Assembly (NCBI RefSeq): GCF_049943335.1 | Contig: NZ_JBNFVY010000009.1 | Location: 41,881-105,880, forward strand | DNA from: JBNFVY01 sp049943335 | GTDB taxonomy: Bacteria > Pseudomonadota > Alphaproteobacteria > Rhodobacterales > Rhodobacteraceae | Length of the DNA stretch: 64,000 bases | Reading direction: 5' to 3' | Part shown: piece after piece, positions 35,851-43,946 of the stretch | Layout: each line of letters starts with the position of its first letter | How positions within the stretch are numbered: position 1 is the stretch's first letter | Position numbers and translations under genes: made by a program | Notes under the pieces: model-generated | What the model was told of the DNA's origin: nothing | Databases searched by the model: none | The model's input: the letters and a program-made list of their open reading frames with translations, nothing else

Positions 35851-38259
35851 TCAGTGGGCGGTCGCTGACGCCCCGCCGTCCTTGTTCATTGCGCGAGCCA
35901 GGCGTGCCGCCTCGGCAGCAGCCTCATCCCATTCAATGGCCTTGGGCTTGCGAACCAGCGCATAATCCAGAACCTCGGACACGTGGGTGACGGGAATGAT
36001 CTTCAACCCTTCTTTCACGTTGTCCGGAATATCCGTCAAATCCTTGACGTTTTCCTCTGGGATCAGAACGGTCGTGATACCACCGCGAAGCGCCGCCAGC
36101 AGCTTTTCCTTTAGCCCGCCAATAGCCGAGGCGTTGCCACGCAGCGTCACCTCGCCCGTCATGGCAATGTCCTTGCGCACCGGAATTTGCGTCAGCACCG
36201 ACACGATGGACGTCACCATCGCCAGACCGGCCGAAGGGCCATCCTTGGGCGTGGCCCCATCCGGTACGTGCACGTGGATATCCAGCGTATCAAAGACGGG
36301 TGGCTTCACGCCAATCGTGGGCGCGATCGATTGCACATAGCTTGAAGCGGCATCGATGGATTCCTTCATCACATCGCCCAGCTTACCCGTCGTCTTCATC
36401 CGCCCTTTGCCGGGCAATTTCAACGCTTCGATCTGAAGCAGATCGCCCCCGACGCTGGTATAGGCCAGCCCGGTCACCACGCCGATCTGGTCTTCTTTTT
36501 CGACCAGGCCATAGCGGTACTTTTTTACCCCGAGGAATTCTTCGAGGTTATCAAGCGTGACAGCCACCGTGTCGGTATCGCCGCGCACGATGCGGGTGAC
36601 CGCCTTGCGCGCCACTTTGGCGATTTCACGTTCAAGGTTCCGCACGCCGGCCTCGCGGGTATAGGTGCGGATGATCTCTTGCAGCGCCTCGTCGGACAGG
36701 CTGAATTCATTGGCTTTCAGGCCGTGATCCTTGACCTGTTTGGGGATCAGGTGCTGCTTGGCGATCTCTTCCTTTTCCTCTTCGGTGTAGCCGGCAAGCG
36801 GGATGATCTCCATCCGGTCCAGAAGCGGACCCGGCATGTTGTAACTGTTCGAGGTGGTCAGGAACATCACGTTCGACAGATCGTATTCGACCTCAAGATA
36901 GTGATCGACGAAGGTGCTGTTCTGTTCGGGATCAAGCACCTCAAGCATTGCGCTGGCCGGATCGCCACGGAAATCCTGCCCCATCTTGTCGATTTCATCG
37001 AGCAAGATGAGTGGGTTCGTGGTTTTCGCCTTTTTCAGCGCCTGGATGATCTTGCCTGGCATCGAGCCGATGTAGGTCCGGCGGTGACCGCGAATTTCGC
37101 TTTCATCGCGCACGCCGCCAAGGCTGATGCGGATGAATTCGCGCCCGGTGGCTCTTGCGACCGATTTGCCAAGCGATGTCTTGCCCACGCCCGGCGGGCC
37201 GACAAGGCACATGATCGGGCCTTTCAGCTTTTTGCTGCGCTGTTGCACGGCCAGATATTCCACGATCCGTTCCTTGACCTTTTCCAGGCCGTAATGATCG
37301 GCATCCAGCACGTCCTGGGCCCGGCCAAGGTCTTTTTTGACGCGCGATTTCACGCCCCACGGGATCGACAGCATCCAGTCGAGATAATTGCGCACAACCG
37401 TCGCTTCGGCGCTCATGGGGCTCATGGATTTGAGCTTCTTGAGCTCGGCTTCGACCTTTTCAGCCGCTTCCTTGGACAGTTTGGTGGCCGCGATCTTTTC
37501 TTCCAACTCGGCGATTTCGCTTGCGCCATCCTCGCCGTCGCCCAGTTCCTTCTGAATGGCCTTCATCTGCTCATTCAGATAGTATTCGCGCTGCGTGCGC
37601 TCCATCTGGGTCTTGACGCGGGTCTTGATCTTTTTCTCGACCTGAAGCACGGACATTTCGCCCTGCATCTGGCCAAAGATTTTCTCAAGTCGTTGCGCGA
37701 CATTCAGCGTTTCCAGCAGGTCCTGCTTTTCGCCAACTTCAATCCCCAGATGACCGGCCACAAGGTCGGCCAGCTTGGCCGGTTCGCGCGTTTCAGCAAC
37801 TGCGGCAAGAGCCTCTTCGGGGATGTTTTTCTTGATCTTGGCATAGCGCTCGAAATCCTCGGCCACCGAGCGGACCAGCGCTTCGGTTTCGGCCGCATCA
37901 CCGGGCTGCTCAAGCAAGGGTTCAACCGCCGCTTCAAAGAAACTGTCGTTATCAAGGAAGTCCGCGATTTTCACACGCTCGCGCCCCTCGACCAGTACCT
38001 TGACCGTACCGTCGGGCAGTTTGAGCAACTGCAGCACATTGGCCAGCACGCCAACACGGTAAATACCATCCGCCTGCGGATCATCGACCCCAGGGTCGAT
38101 CTGGCTGGACAACAAAATCTGCTTGTCATCACCCATCACTTCTTCAAGCGCGCGCACCGATTTTTCACGGCCCACGAAAAGGGGAACGATCATATGGGGA
38201 AAGACAACGATATCGCGCAATGGCAGCACGGGAAACGTCGTCTGGGTGTGTTTGGTCAT
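35851..38259 (-). CDS. lon: ATP-dependent protease Lon
   Basis: Cytosolic AAA+ serine protease for misfolded and regulatory proteins, 802 residues. Lon N-domain at about 8-200 (FPVLPLRDIVVFPHMIVPLF), coiled-coil helices, Walker A GPPGVGKTSLGKS, Walker B ILLDEIDKM, sensor region LTTSNSYNMP. The protease domain has catalytic Ser in DGPSAGLAM and Lys in IGGLKEKLLAA. The ATG at 38259 follows AAGGA. Upstream on the minus strand is a possible heat-shock promoter and a symmetric 22-bp site. Confidence 0.97.
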   Translation of the reverse strand: MTKHTQTTFPVLPLRDIVVFPHMIVPLFVGREKSVRALEEVMGDDKQILLSSQIDPGVDDPQADGIYRVGVLANVLQLLKLPDGTVKVLVEGRERVKIADFLDNDSFFEAAVEPLLEQPGDAAETEALVRSVAEDFERYAKIKKNIPEEALAAVAETREPAKLADLVAGHLGIEVGEKQDLLETLNVAQRLEKIFGQMQGEMSVLQVEKKIKTRVKTQMERTQREYYLNEQMKAIQKELGDGEDGASEIAELEEKIAATKLSKEAAEKVEAELKKLKSMSPMSAEATVVRNYLDWMLSIPWGVKSRVKKDLGRAQDVLDADHYGLEKVKERIVEYLAVQQRSKKLKGPIMCLVGPPGVGKTSLGKSVARATGREFIRISLGGVRDESEIRGHRRTYIGSMPGKIIQALKKAKTTNPLILLDEIDKMGQDFRGDPASAMLEVLDPEQNSTFVDHYLEVEYDLSNVMFLTTSNSYNMPGPLLDRMEIIPLAGYTEEEKEEIAKQHLIPKQVKDHGLKANEFSLSDEALQEIIRTYTREAGVRNLEREIAKVARKAVTRIVRGDTDTVAVTLDNLEEFLGVKKYRYGLVEKEDQIGVVTGLAYTSVGGDLLQIEALKLPGKGRMKTTGKLGDVMKESIDAASSYVQSIAPTIGVKPPVFDTLDIHVHVPDGATPKDGPSAGLAMVTSIVSVLTQIPVRKDIAMTGEVTLRGNASAIGGLKEKLLAALRGGITTVLIPEENVKDLTDIPDNVKEGLKIIPVTHVSEVLDYALVRKPKAIEWDEAAAEAARLARAMNKDGGASATAH

Positions 38260-38350
38260 GCTCAATCCTTAATCTGGCTTCTAGGCGCTGGCCCCACGTG
38301 CGTCTGGCGGCACGTTACGTTTGGCGGCACTTGGCCTGTCTCCGGTCTTA

Positions 38351-38372
38351 GGTCAATATCTGGGCATTGACC
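38351..38372. promoter_or_regulatory. Symmetric operator-like site upstream of lon
   Basis: GGTCAAT and ATTGACC form a perfect 7-bp inverted repeat around 8 bases. It overlaps the proposed lon -10 region, about 95-110 bp before the lon start. Confidence 0.45.
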
Positions 38373-38386
38373 CTGCCATGTTCAAC
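38356..38386 (-). promoter_or_regulatory. Possible RpoH (heat-shock) promoter of lon
   Basis: On the minus strand GTTGAAC is followed after about 15 bases by CCCAGATAT, which loosely fits the sigma-32 pattern CTTGAA-N13/15-CCCCATNT. lon is a classical heat-shock gene. The match is imperfect. Confidence 0.3.
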
Positions 38387-38693
38387 CGCATTTCGAAACG
38401 GCTTTGCACCCAGTTTGCATTTCGCGGGCGGCAGGGGCAAGCACCGATCCACTAAAAGCCACTGTGGTTTTCGTGGCGTCATTTTCAAAAGGCACCGCTC
38501 CTTTTGCCAACGCATTCCGCGAGAAATTGGCGGGTCAGACCGCTTCAGGGCCGGCCGCCGCCATAAAATTACGGAAAAACGAAACACTGAAAGTTTTCCG
38601 AGTATTCGGCCCGAAAGCGCCGCAATTGCGCCGCACTGGCGGCGGCCCCGTCCGGTCATCTGGCGGTATTGCGCGAACATGGGAGAAGTCACG

Positions 38694-39599
38694 ATGCTGC
38701 GAGCTGCTTATTTACATCGGCGCCGATTGGGCATCGGCGTGGCTGGCGTCGCCGCGTATATGGCAATCTGGCAAATCCCTCAGGCAACGATGGGGGCCCA
38801 GGGCCTGGTCCAGGTGACACTGGGGGCCCTTCTGCTCAGCCTCGGGTTCGTGCTGCCGGTCTTTGTGGCGCTGCAACGCCTGCGCGAACTCTTTCTGATT
38901 GTGATCGACATTGTGGTCCTTGCGTTCTTACCGTTTGCGCTGATGCGGATGTTTGGACCGGCCCATGATCTTCTGTCCCATGGCGACCTCGAAGCGGTTC
39001 TTCTGTTGGGGGCCAGTTTCACGCTGTCCTATTGGGCCCTGGCGGGCAATATGCTGGATCGTTTCACGATGAAGCCCAGCCGGGTTGCGAACGTGACCTT
39101 CAAGTCCGAGGTCAGCGCGCAGCGGGCATGGCGGGCCTTGGTCCCGCGCCCCGCGCACGAGGTTGGGTACGCCTTCGCGGGCACCAAGTTTGTCGTGGAC
39201 CAGGACGCACCCGTGTTCGATTGCAGGACACCGCGTGAAATGACCGTCTGCTTCACCAATCAGGACTGGGCCATTTATTCGGTTTTTCAGATCGAAGTGA
39301 CAGAAGTCGTCGAAGGGCGCTATTTCCGCGCAACTTTCAAACCGCTCGATGCGGCAGGCGCCCTGAAAGATATTGCCGGCTGGTTTGCTTTGACCTTTGC
39401 GCCGCAGCCCGACGGATCATGCGCGCTTCAGATCGAATTACAGGTGTTGTCCTGTCCTCTTCGCTGGCGGATCAACTGGTTTCTTGGCGATGCGCATCAA
39501 GCATTCGCCCGCATTTTGGGGAACAACATTCTCACACAGATCAACCTGGTTGACGATGCCCATGACGGGCCAACGCCCGCCCATGCAACCGCGGCCTGA
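38694..39599 (+). CDS. Four-helix membrane protein with C-terminal SRPBCC-like domain, copy 1
   Basis: 301 residues. Four hydrophobic segments (about 8-25, 33-55, 62-82, 95-115) are followed by a soluble domain of about 185 residues (VANVTFKSEVSAQRAWRALV ... YAFAGTKFVVDQDAPVFD ... RWRINWFLGDA). The soluble part has the strand-helix start and closing long helix expected of START/SRPBCC folds; this is a fold inference. The next gene encodes a protein of identical layout. The ATG follows GGGAGAAG. I do not recognise a named family or function. Confidence 0.75.
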   Translation: MLRAAYLHRRRLGIGVAGVAAYMAIWQIPQATMGAQGLVQVTLGALLLSLGFVLPVFVALQRLRELFLIVIDIVVLAFLPFALMRMFGPAHDLLSHGDLEAVLLLGASFTLSYWALAGNMLDRFTMKPSRVANVTFKSEVSAQRAWRALVPRPAHEVGYAFAGTKFVVDQDAPVFDCRTPREMTVCFTNQDWAIYSVFQIEVTEVVEGRYFRATFKPLDAAGALKDIAGWFALTFAPQPDGSCALQIELQVLSCPLRWRINWFLGDAHQAFARILGNNILTQINLVDDAHDGPTPAHATAA

Positions 39600-39610
39600 C
39601 GGTCAATGAA

Positions 39611-40510
39611 GTGCCAGACAACATGATCAAGACAATCTACAGACATCGATACCGGCTTGTCCTTGGCACGATTGCCGGGGTTATCGCGCTCAGTCTCGGG
39701 TTTCCCCATTCGCCGGTGCTTGCGGCATTGCCGCGCGGCGAAGCACTACTGATCGCGGCCACGGTGTCCTTTATTGGCGCGCTTATCTTTTTGGTCGCCG
39801 CGCTGGTAATCAGCCCGCGCTCGCCCCGCCTGGTTGAGGCCGTGGCGATCACCTATGCAGGCTACGCTGTGCTGGTGCATATGGTGCCTGCTCTTGATCC
39901 GGTCGCGATCAGCGGCTTGCACGGGTTCGCGGTCTTTGGCTTCAGTGCCTTGCTGATTTATGGGCTGCTTTACGGCGCCGCGCTTGATCCGTGGACCATG
40001 GTGCCGAAAATCGTCATGTCGGGCCGGATCAAGGTCAACGCCCCTTGCGAACACATTTGGCGCTGCGTCGTGCCCGCCCCGGGCCACGAACGCTATTTTT
40101 TTTATCGTGACACTGAATTCGTCGTCGAAGACTCAAGCCCGGAAACCGAATGGCTGGCAATCGTGCGCGATCCGCGGGCCGTGTTCAGTTCTTTGAACGA
40201 AATCACCCTGCACCAGATCATTCCGGGCGAACATTTCAAGTTTGGCTTCAGGCCGGTCGCACCGGGGGCAGACCTGGGCGACGCGCGGGGCGCGATCACC
40301 CTGACGATTGTGCCCGCACCGAACGACGCGAACTGGATCGATTTCACGTTCGAGGCCCACGATGCCCCTTTGCGCGTCTGGCTGAACTGGGTGCTGTCGG
40401 ACCGGTTCAACGATCAGATGAAGCTGATAAAGTCGCGCTGTGAAGACAAGGCCCCCCTGAAAAAGGCAACGCAGGGCGATTTCCGCGCCGCTCTGCACAC
40501 CGCCGAATAG
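39611..40510 (+). CDS. Four-helix membrane protein with C-terminal SRPBCC-like domain, copy 2
   Basis: 299 residues from GTG 39611 (or 295 from ATG 39623; neither has a strong ribosome site). Four membrane segments (about 14-32, 45-67, 75-95, 102-122) are followed by a soluble domain beginning KIVMSGRIKVNAPCEHIWRC and containing HERYFFYRDTEFVVEDSSPE. It lies 11 bp behind copy 1 and shares with it the membrane-then-SRPBCC plan, the VxAxxxxxWRxxVPxPxHE pattern and FVV...P. Tandem duplication followed by wide divergence is likely. Function unknown; converges with tgt 2 bp later. Confidence 0.75.
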   Translation: MPDNMIKTIYRHRYRLVLGTIAGVIALSLGFPHSPVLAALPRGEALLIAATVSFIGALIFLVAALVISPRSPRLVEAVAITYAGYAVLVHMVPALDPVAISGLHGFAVFGFSALLIYGLLYGAALDPWTMVPKIVMSGRIKVNAPCEHIWRCVVPAPGHERYFFYRDTEFVVEDSSPETEWLAIVRDPRAVFSSLNEITLHQIIPGEHFKFGFRPVAPGADLGDARGAITLTIVPAPNDANWIDFTFEAHDAPLRVWLNWVLSDRFNDQMKLIKSRCEDKAPLKKATQGDFRAALHTAE

Positions 40511-40512
40511 GG

Positions 40513-41643
40513 TTAGAGCGGCGCGATGTCGCCCGCGGCGCGCCCGGCGTGAAACCCGGCCTCCCAGTCGGCGAAGGTCCCTTGTGCGATTGCGTCCCGC
40601 ATTTCAGCCATAATATCCTGGTAATACTGGATATTGTGCCAGGTCAGCAGCATTCCCGAGATCATTTCACCCGCACGGAACACATGGTGCAGGTAGGCGC
40701 GCGAATAGCCCGTACAAGCCGGGCAAGAACAGCTTTCGTCCAACGGCCGGGGATCGTCAGCATGTCGCGCATTCTTGATGTTGACGACGCCGTGCCGGGT
40801 AAAAGCCTGCCCCGTGCGCCCCGAGCGTGACGGCAACACACAATCCATCATGTCGACGCCGCGCTTGACCGCGCCGACGATATCATCGGGTTTGCCGACC
40901 CCCATCAAGTACCGTGGTTTGTCCGCCGGCAGCAGATCGGGCGCATAGTCCAGAACCGCGAACATCGCCTCTTGTCCCTCGCCCACGGCCAGCCCACCAA
41001 TAGCATAGCCGTCAAAACCGATGGCCCTCAGCGCCTCGGCGCTTTGCGCGCGCAGGTCCTGTGTCACGCCGCCCTGCTGAATGCCGAACAAGGCATGGCC
41101 GGGCCTGTCGCCAAAAGCATCGCGTGATCGCTCGGCCCACCGCATCGACAGTTCCATGCTTTGACGAACCGCCTCGTCCGTTGCGGGCAAGGCGGGGCAT
41201 TCGTCGAAACACATCACGATGTCGCTGCCCAGAAGCCGCTGGATTTCCATCGAGCGTTCGGGCGTCAATTCATGCCGCGAGCCATCGATGTGGCTTTTGA
41301 AAGTCACGCCGTTTTCGGTCAGCTTGCGCAGTCCGGCCAGACTCATGACCTGAAACCCGCCCGAATCCGTCAAGATGGGTTTGGACCAGTTCATGAATTT
41401 GTGCAGCCCGCCCAGACGGTCGATCCGTTCGGCGGTGGGCCGCAGCATCAGGTGATAGGTGTTGCCCAGCAGGATATCGGCGCCCGTTGCGGCGACGCTT
41501 TCGGGCATCATCGCCTTGACCGTTCCGGCCGTGCCCACAGGCATAAAGGCCGGGGTCCGAATGGTGCCGCGCGGCGTGTCGATCCGGCCCTGCCGGGCCT
41601 TGCCGTCGGTTGCGCTGAGCGTGAAGGTAAATCTGTCGGTCAT
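40513..41643 (-). CDS. tgt: Queuine/preQ1 tRNA-guanine transglycosylase
   Basis: Exchanges guanine for preQ1 at position 34 of tRNAs Asp, Asn, His and Tyr; 376 residues. Motifs: TPAFMPVGTAGTVKAM, LGNTYHLMLRP, LTDSGGFQVMSL with catalytic Asp, GSDIVMCFDECP, YAIGGLAVGE, MGVGKPDD with DMMDCVLPSRSGR, and zinc ligands in CSCPACTGYSRAYLHH. It works with QueA, encoded at 6017-7084. It lies 44 bp downstream of the 80-residue orphan on the same strand. Confidence 0.97.
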   Translation of the reverse strand: MTDRFTFTLSATDGKARQGRIDTPRGTIRTPAFMPVGTAGTVKAMMPESVAATGADILLGNTYHLMLRPTAERIDRLGGLHKFMNWSKPILTDSGGFQVMSLAGLRKLTENGVTFKSHIDGSRHELTPERSMEIQRLLGSDIVMCFDECPALPATDEAVRQSMELSMRWAERSRDAFGDRPGHALFGIQQGGVTQDLRAQSAEALRAIGFDGYAIGGLAVGEGQEAMFAVLDYAPDLLPADKPRYLMGVGKPDDIVGAVKRGVDMMDCVLPSRSGRTGQAFTRHGVVNIKNARHADDPRPLDESCSCPACTGYSRAYLHHVFRAGEMISGMLLTWHNIQYYQDIMAEMRDAIAQGTFADWEAGFHAGRAAGDIAPL

Positions 41644-41687
41644 CGCGCCGCCCTACCCCGACAAGGCGCATGGCGCAAGTCGCAGGC

Positions 41688-41930
41688 TCATTCGTCGGCG
41701 TGCTCGGCGTTGCTCATGGCGCGCTGCCTTCGAAATTCAGCCAGCATCGCGAGGGCGCGTGCCTCGGCCCGGCGCACGCGGACTGCGGTCTGGTATGCCT
41801 CTTGCAGGGTTTGCGACGATGCGCCCAGCGCCTCGCCCACCCGGTCGACGATCATTTCATCGCCGCTGTCTAGCTGCGCCTTCAACGCTTCTTGGGCCAG
41901 TTCGTCGGCGACGTTCTGCAGGATGTCCAT
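41688..41930 (-). CDS. Conserved-looking small helical protein upstream of tgt
   Basis: 80 residues, predicted all-helical and acidic at the start: MDILQNVADELAQEALKAQL, then DEMIVDRVGEALGASSQTLQ and a basic amphipathic helix VRVRRAEARALAMLAEFRRQ. No cysteines, no membrane segment. I do not recognise the family. Codon use matches its neighbours and it probably shares a transcript with tgt. Confidence 0.65.
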   Translation of the reverse strand: MDILQNVADELAQEALKAQLDSGDEMIVDRVGEALGASSQTLQEAYQTAVRVRRAEARALAMLAEFRRQRAMSNAEHADE

Positions 41931-42059
41931 GTTTTGAATGCCTCGTTGTCAATGGGTTCCGGTTTAACGCCCTTCTCGGCGCTGTCAAAGCCTCTGCTGT
42001 GACTGGACCTTGGCCTACCCATACCCTATATAATCACTCGGAAATCATAAGAGGCCAGC

Positions 42060-42422
42060 ATGACCGCTGAAAGCAACCCGGTTGAGGGGACTCCCCTGAT
42101 CAAGCCATCCAGCACGGACCATCCGCTGTACGACAATGTCGTTGAAGCGTGTCGTACCGTGTACGATCCGGAAATCCCGGTGAATATTTATGATCTGGGG
42201 CTGATTTACACGATCGAGATTTCGCCCGAGAACGAAGTTCGCATCATCATGACGCTGACGGCGCCGGGCTGTCCCGTCGCTGGCGAAATGCCCGGCTGGC
42301 TGGCCGATGCGGTCGAACCGCTGGACGGGATCAAACAGGTGGATGTGGAACTGGTCTGGGATCCGCCCTGGGGCATGGACATGATGTCGGACGAGGCCCG
42401 ACTTGAGCTAGGCTTCATGTAA
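42060..42422 (+). CDS. Fe-S cluster assembly protein of the DUF59/MIP18 (SufT-like) family
   Basis: 120 residues. The DUF59 core shows EACRTVYDPEIPVNIYDLGLIY, TLTAPGCPVAGEMPGWLAD (with the conserved Cys) and VDVELVWDPPWGMDMMSDEAR. Such proteins accompany suf operons and help mature Fe-S proteins. A second Fe-S assembly gene (A-type carrier) follows 1.5 kb later, with satD and a DUF3307 gene between them. The palindromic terminator 8 bp after the stop is also the first of four matching sites. Confidence 0.93.
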   Translation: MTAESNPVEGTPLIKPSSTDHPLYDNVVEACRTVYDPEIPVNIYDLGLIYTIEISPENEVRIIMTLTAPGCPVAGEMPGWLADAVEPLDGIKQVDVELVWDPPWGMDMMSDEARLELGFM

Positions 42423-42429
42423 CACTGCG

Positions 42430-42455
42430 CGCACCCCTTTTGGGGTGCGTTTTAC
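42430..42455 (+). terminator. Terminator after the DUF59 gene (also palindrome 1)
   Basis: CGCACCCC and GGGGTGCG flank TTTT and are followed by TTTTACTTTT, a standard intrinsic terminator. The same bases form the first copy of the 18-bp palindrome. Confidence 0.75.
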
Positions 42456-42550
42456 TTTTCGCACCCCAAAAGGGATGCCTTGCGAATAGCGCCCCCTCAA
42501 AGGCACCCTATATGGGTTGCTTTTCTTATAATGCATCCTATTATGGATGC
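42431..42550. promoter_or_regulatory. Array of four 18-bp palindromic operators before satD
   Basis: Four copies of GCAYCCY-N4-RGGRTGC: 42431-42448, 42461-42478, 42503-42520 and 42533-42550. Half-sites are GCACCCC, GCACCCC, GCACCCT and GCATCCT; loops are TTTT, AAAA, ATAT and ATTA. Start-to-start distances are 30, 42 and 30 bp, near 3, 4 and 3 turns of B-DNA. Copies 1 and 4 are perfect palindromes outside the loop; 2 and 3 each have imperfect right arms. Copy 3 covers the -35 position and copy 4 the expected start point of the satD promoter. Confidence 0.8.
42504..42532 (+). promoter_or_regulatory. satD promoter
   Basis: A perfect TATAAT lies at 42527-42532, between palindromes 3 and 4. The -35 position (42504-42509, 17-bp spacing) falls inside palindrome 3 and does not resemble TTGACA, so activation or alternative recognition is possible. 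Transcription would begin inside palindrome 4, leaving a leader of only about 15 bases. Confidence 0.55.
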
Positions 42551-42553
42551 GAA

Positions 42554-43192
42554 ATGGCACCCCGAGAAAGCAAAATATCCGTCCTGACCGGCGACATCGT
42601 CAACTCGACCCAATTGACTGACGACGAACAGGTGCGTGCCCACGCAGCGCTCGCCCGCTGCGCCGACATGGTTCAGGACTGGGCCGACGCGCCGCTCTGC
42701 TATACCCGGCACAGGGGCGACGGCTGGCAGGTCGTCATCAGCCCATCTGCGTTGGGGCTGCGCAGCGCACTGGCATTTCGGGCCGCCATCAAGGCGCTGG
42801 GCAAACGGTTCGATACGACCATTGGCATCGGCGACGGTATCGTTGAGGGCCCAATCCCCACCGACCTGAACATCGCCACCGGCACGCCTTTTGTCCAATC
42901 CGGCCGGGCCCTGGAAAAAACCAAGCGCCAGGCCGTTGCTGTCTTGCACGGTGGCAAGGGCAGCCTGGATGCCGTCACCATTCTGGCGGCAACCATCAGC
43001 GATGACTGGACCCCGGCCCAATCGGCCGCCATCTATCACGCGCTGAATCCGTTGGCAGATCCGGTGTACACCGAAATCGCCGCAGCACTGGGCAAATCAC
43101 GCCAAGCCGTCACGAAAGCGCTGGATGGGGCCAAGTGCAACCGGCTACGTTCCGCCCTGACCCAGCTGGAATCGGACGACCACCATGTTTGA
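42554..43192 (+). CDS. SatD family protein: cyclase-like core plus C-terminal HTH
   Basis: 212 residues, assigned to the SatD family by overall pattern and by its DUF3307 partner. The N-terminal 150 residues follow the order of class III nucleotide cyclase motifs: TGDIVNST (12-19, metal Asp position), RHRGDGWQV (52-60, GD hairpin), TIGIGDGIVEG (89-99) and GTPFVQSGRALEK (110-122). The C-terminus has a helix-turn-helix (about 168-192: DPVYTEIAAALGKSRQAVTK). It could thus sense or make a nucleotide and bind DNA; both roles are inferred. ATG 42554 is chosen; an in-frame ATG at 42512 lies inside palindrome 3. The stop overlaps the next gene by 8 bases. Confidence 0.8.
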   Translation: MAPRESKISVLTGDIVNSTQLTDDEQVRAHAALARCADMVQDWADAPLCYTRHRGDGWQVVISPSALGLRSALAFRAAIKALGKRFDTTIGIGDGIVEGPIPTDLNIATGTPFVQSGRALEKTKRQAVAVLHGGKGSLDAVTILAATISDDWTPAQSAAIYHALNPLADPVYTEIAAALGKSRQAVTKALDGAKCNRLRSALTQLESDDHHV

Positions 43193-43916
43193 AACCATTG
43201 CCGCCCTGTTCTTTGCCCATGTGTTGGCCGACTACGTATTTCAAGCGCGCTGGATGGTGGAAAACAAGCGTAACCCCCTGGTATTGTTGCTGCACACCGC
43301 CATCGTCATCGCCACGGCGCAAGCTGCCATCGGCACCGTCACCTCGGCTGAGGTGCTTGTGCTGGGCGCCATTCATCTGACCATTGACGCGTTCAAGACC
43401 TATGCCCTGCCCGACACGGTCGGGGTCTATCTGATTGACCAGGCGGCGCATGTGGCCACGCTTGCCGGTTTGGGGTTCTATGCACCGGGCCTGTGGGACA
43501 CCGGGTTCTGGGCCAGCCAGCCCTATGCCCCGGCCCCGGCGATCTTGCACGCGATGGTGATCGCGGGCGGGGCAATCTATGCGATCCGCGCAGGCGGGTT
43601 TGCCGTCGGCAAGCTGATGGTCCCCTTTGCGGACGGGTTTTCGTCGGGTGGCCTGCCGTCGGGCGGGATGATCATCGGGGTGCTGGAACGCGGTCTGATC
43701 TATGTGCTGATGCTGGCGGGACAGATCGGCAGCGTGGGTTTCCTGATCGCGGCCAAGTCCATCATGCGGTACGAAGCCTCAAAGGAACAAAAAGCCGCCG
43801 AATACGTCATCATCGGCACTTTGGCGTCATTCGGTTGGGCCATCGCGATCACAATCGCCGTGATTGCCCTGCGCAGCGCCCTGCCCCCGCTTGAGATCGC
43901 GCCCGCGACGCATTAA
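43185..43916 (+). CDS. DUF3307 integral membrane protein
   Basis: 243 residues, about six membrane segments. The N-terminal third carries polar pairs inside predicted helices: H12 and D16 (FFAHVLADYVFQ), H37, H64 and D68 (IHLTIDAFK), D85 and H89 (DQAAH). Such His/Asp spacing suggests a metal site in the membrane, as in YdjM-type membrane hydrolases; that is inference. The C-terminal half has a Gly-rich loop (FADGFSSGGLPSGGMIIG). Its start overlaps satD by 8 bases, so the two are translated together. Confidence 0.85.
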   Translation: MFETIAALFFAHVLADYVFQARWMVENKRNPLVLLLHTAIVIATAQAAIGTVTSAEVLVLGAIHLTIDAFKTYALPDTVGVYLIDQAAHVATLAGLGFYAPGLWDTGFWASQPYAPAPAILHAMVIAGGAIYAIRAGGFAVGKLMVPFADGFSSGGLPSGGMIIGVLERGLIYVLMLAGQIGSVGFLIAAKSIMRYEASKEQKAAEYVIIGTLASFGWAIAITIAVIALRSALPPLEIAPATH

Positions 43917-43946
43917 GTTAAGCTCAACGCAGCGAAAGAGAGCCCC

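Larger units (their letters stand above)
38260..38693. other. 434-bp divergent regulatory region of lon and the SRPBCC pair
   Basis: No convincing gene. It contains a direct repeat TGGCGGCAC at 38305-38313 and 38322-38330 (17 bp apart start to start), the dyad at 38351-38372 and a possible RpoH promoter for lon. The rest, to 38693, holds nothing I recognise apart from the ribosome site GGGAGAAG before 38694. Confidence 0.5.

Noticed and set aside
36679..38370. 563-residue open frame on the plus strand
   Set aside because: Entirely antisense to lon; high GC leaves long open shadow frames, and it has no domain or ribosome site.
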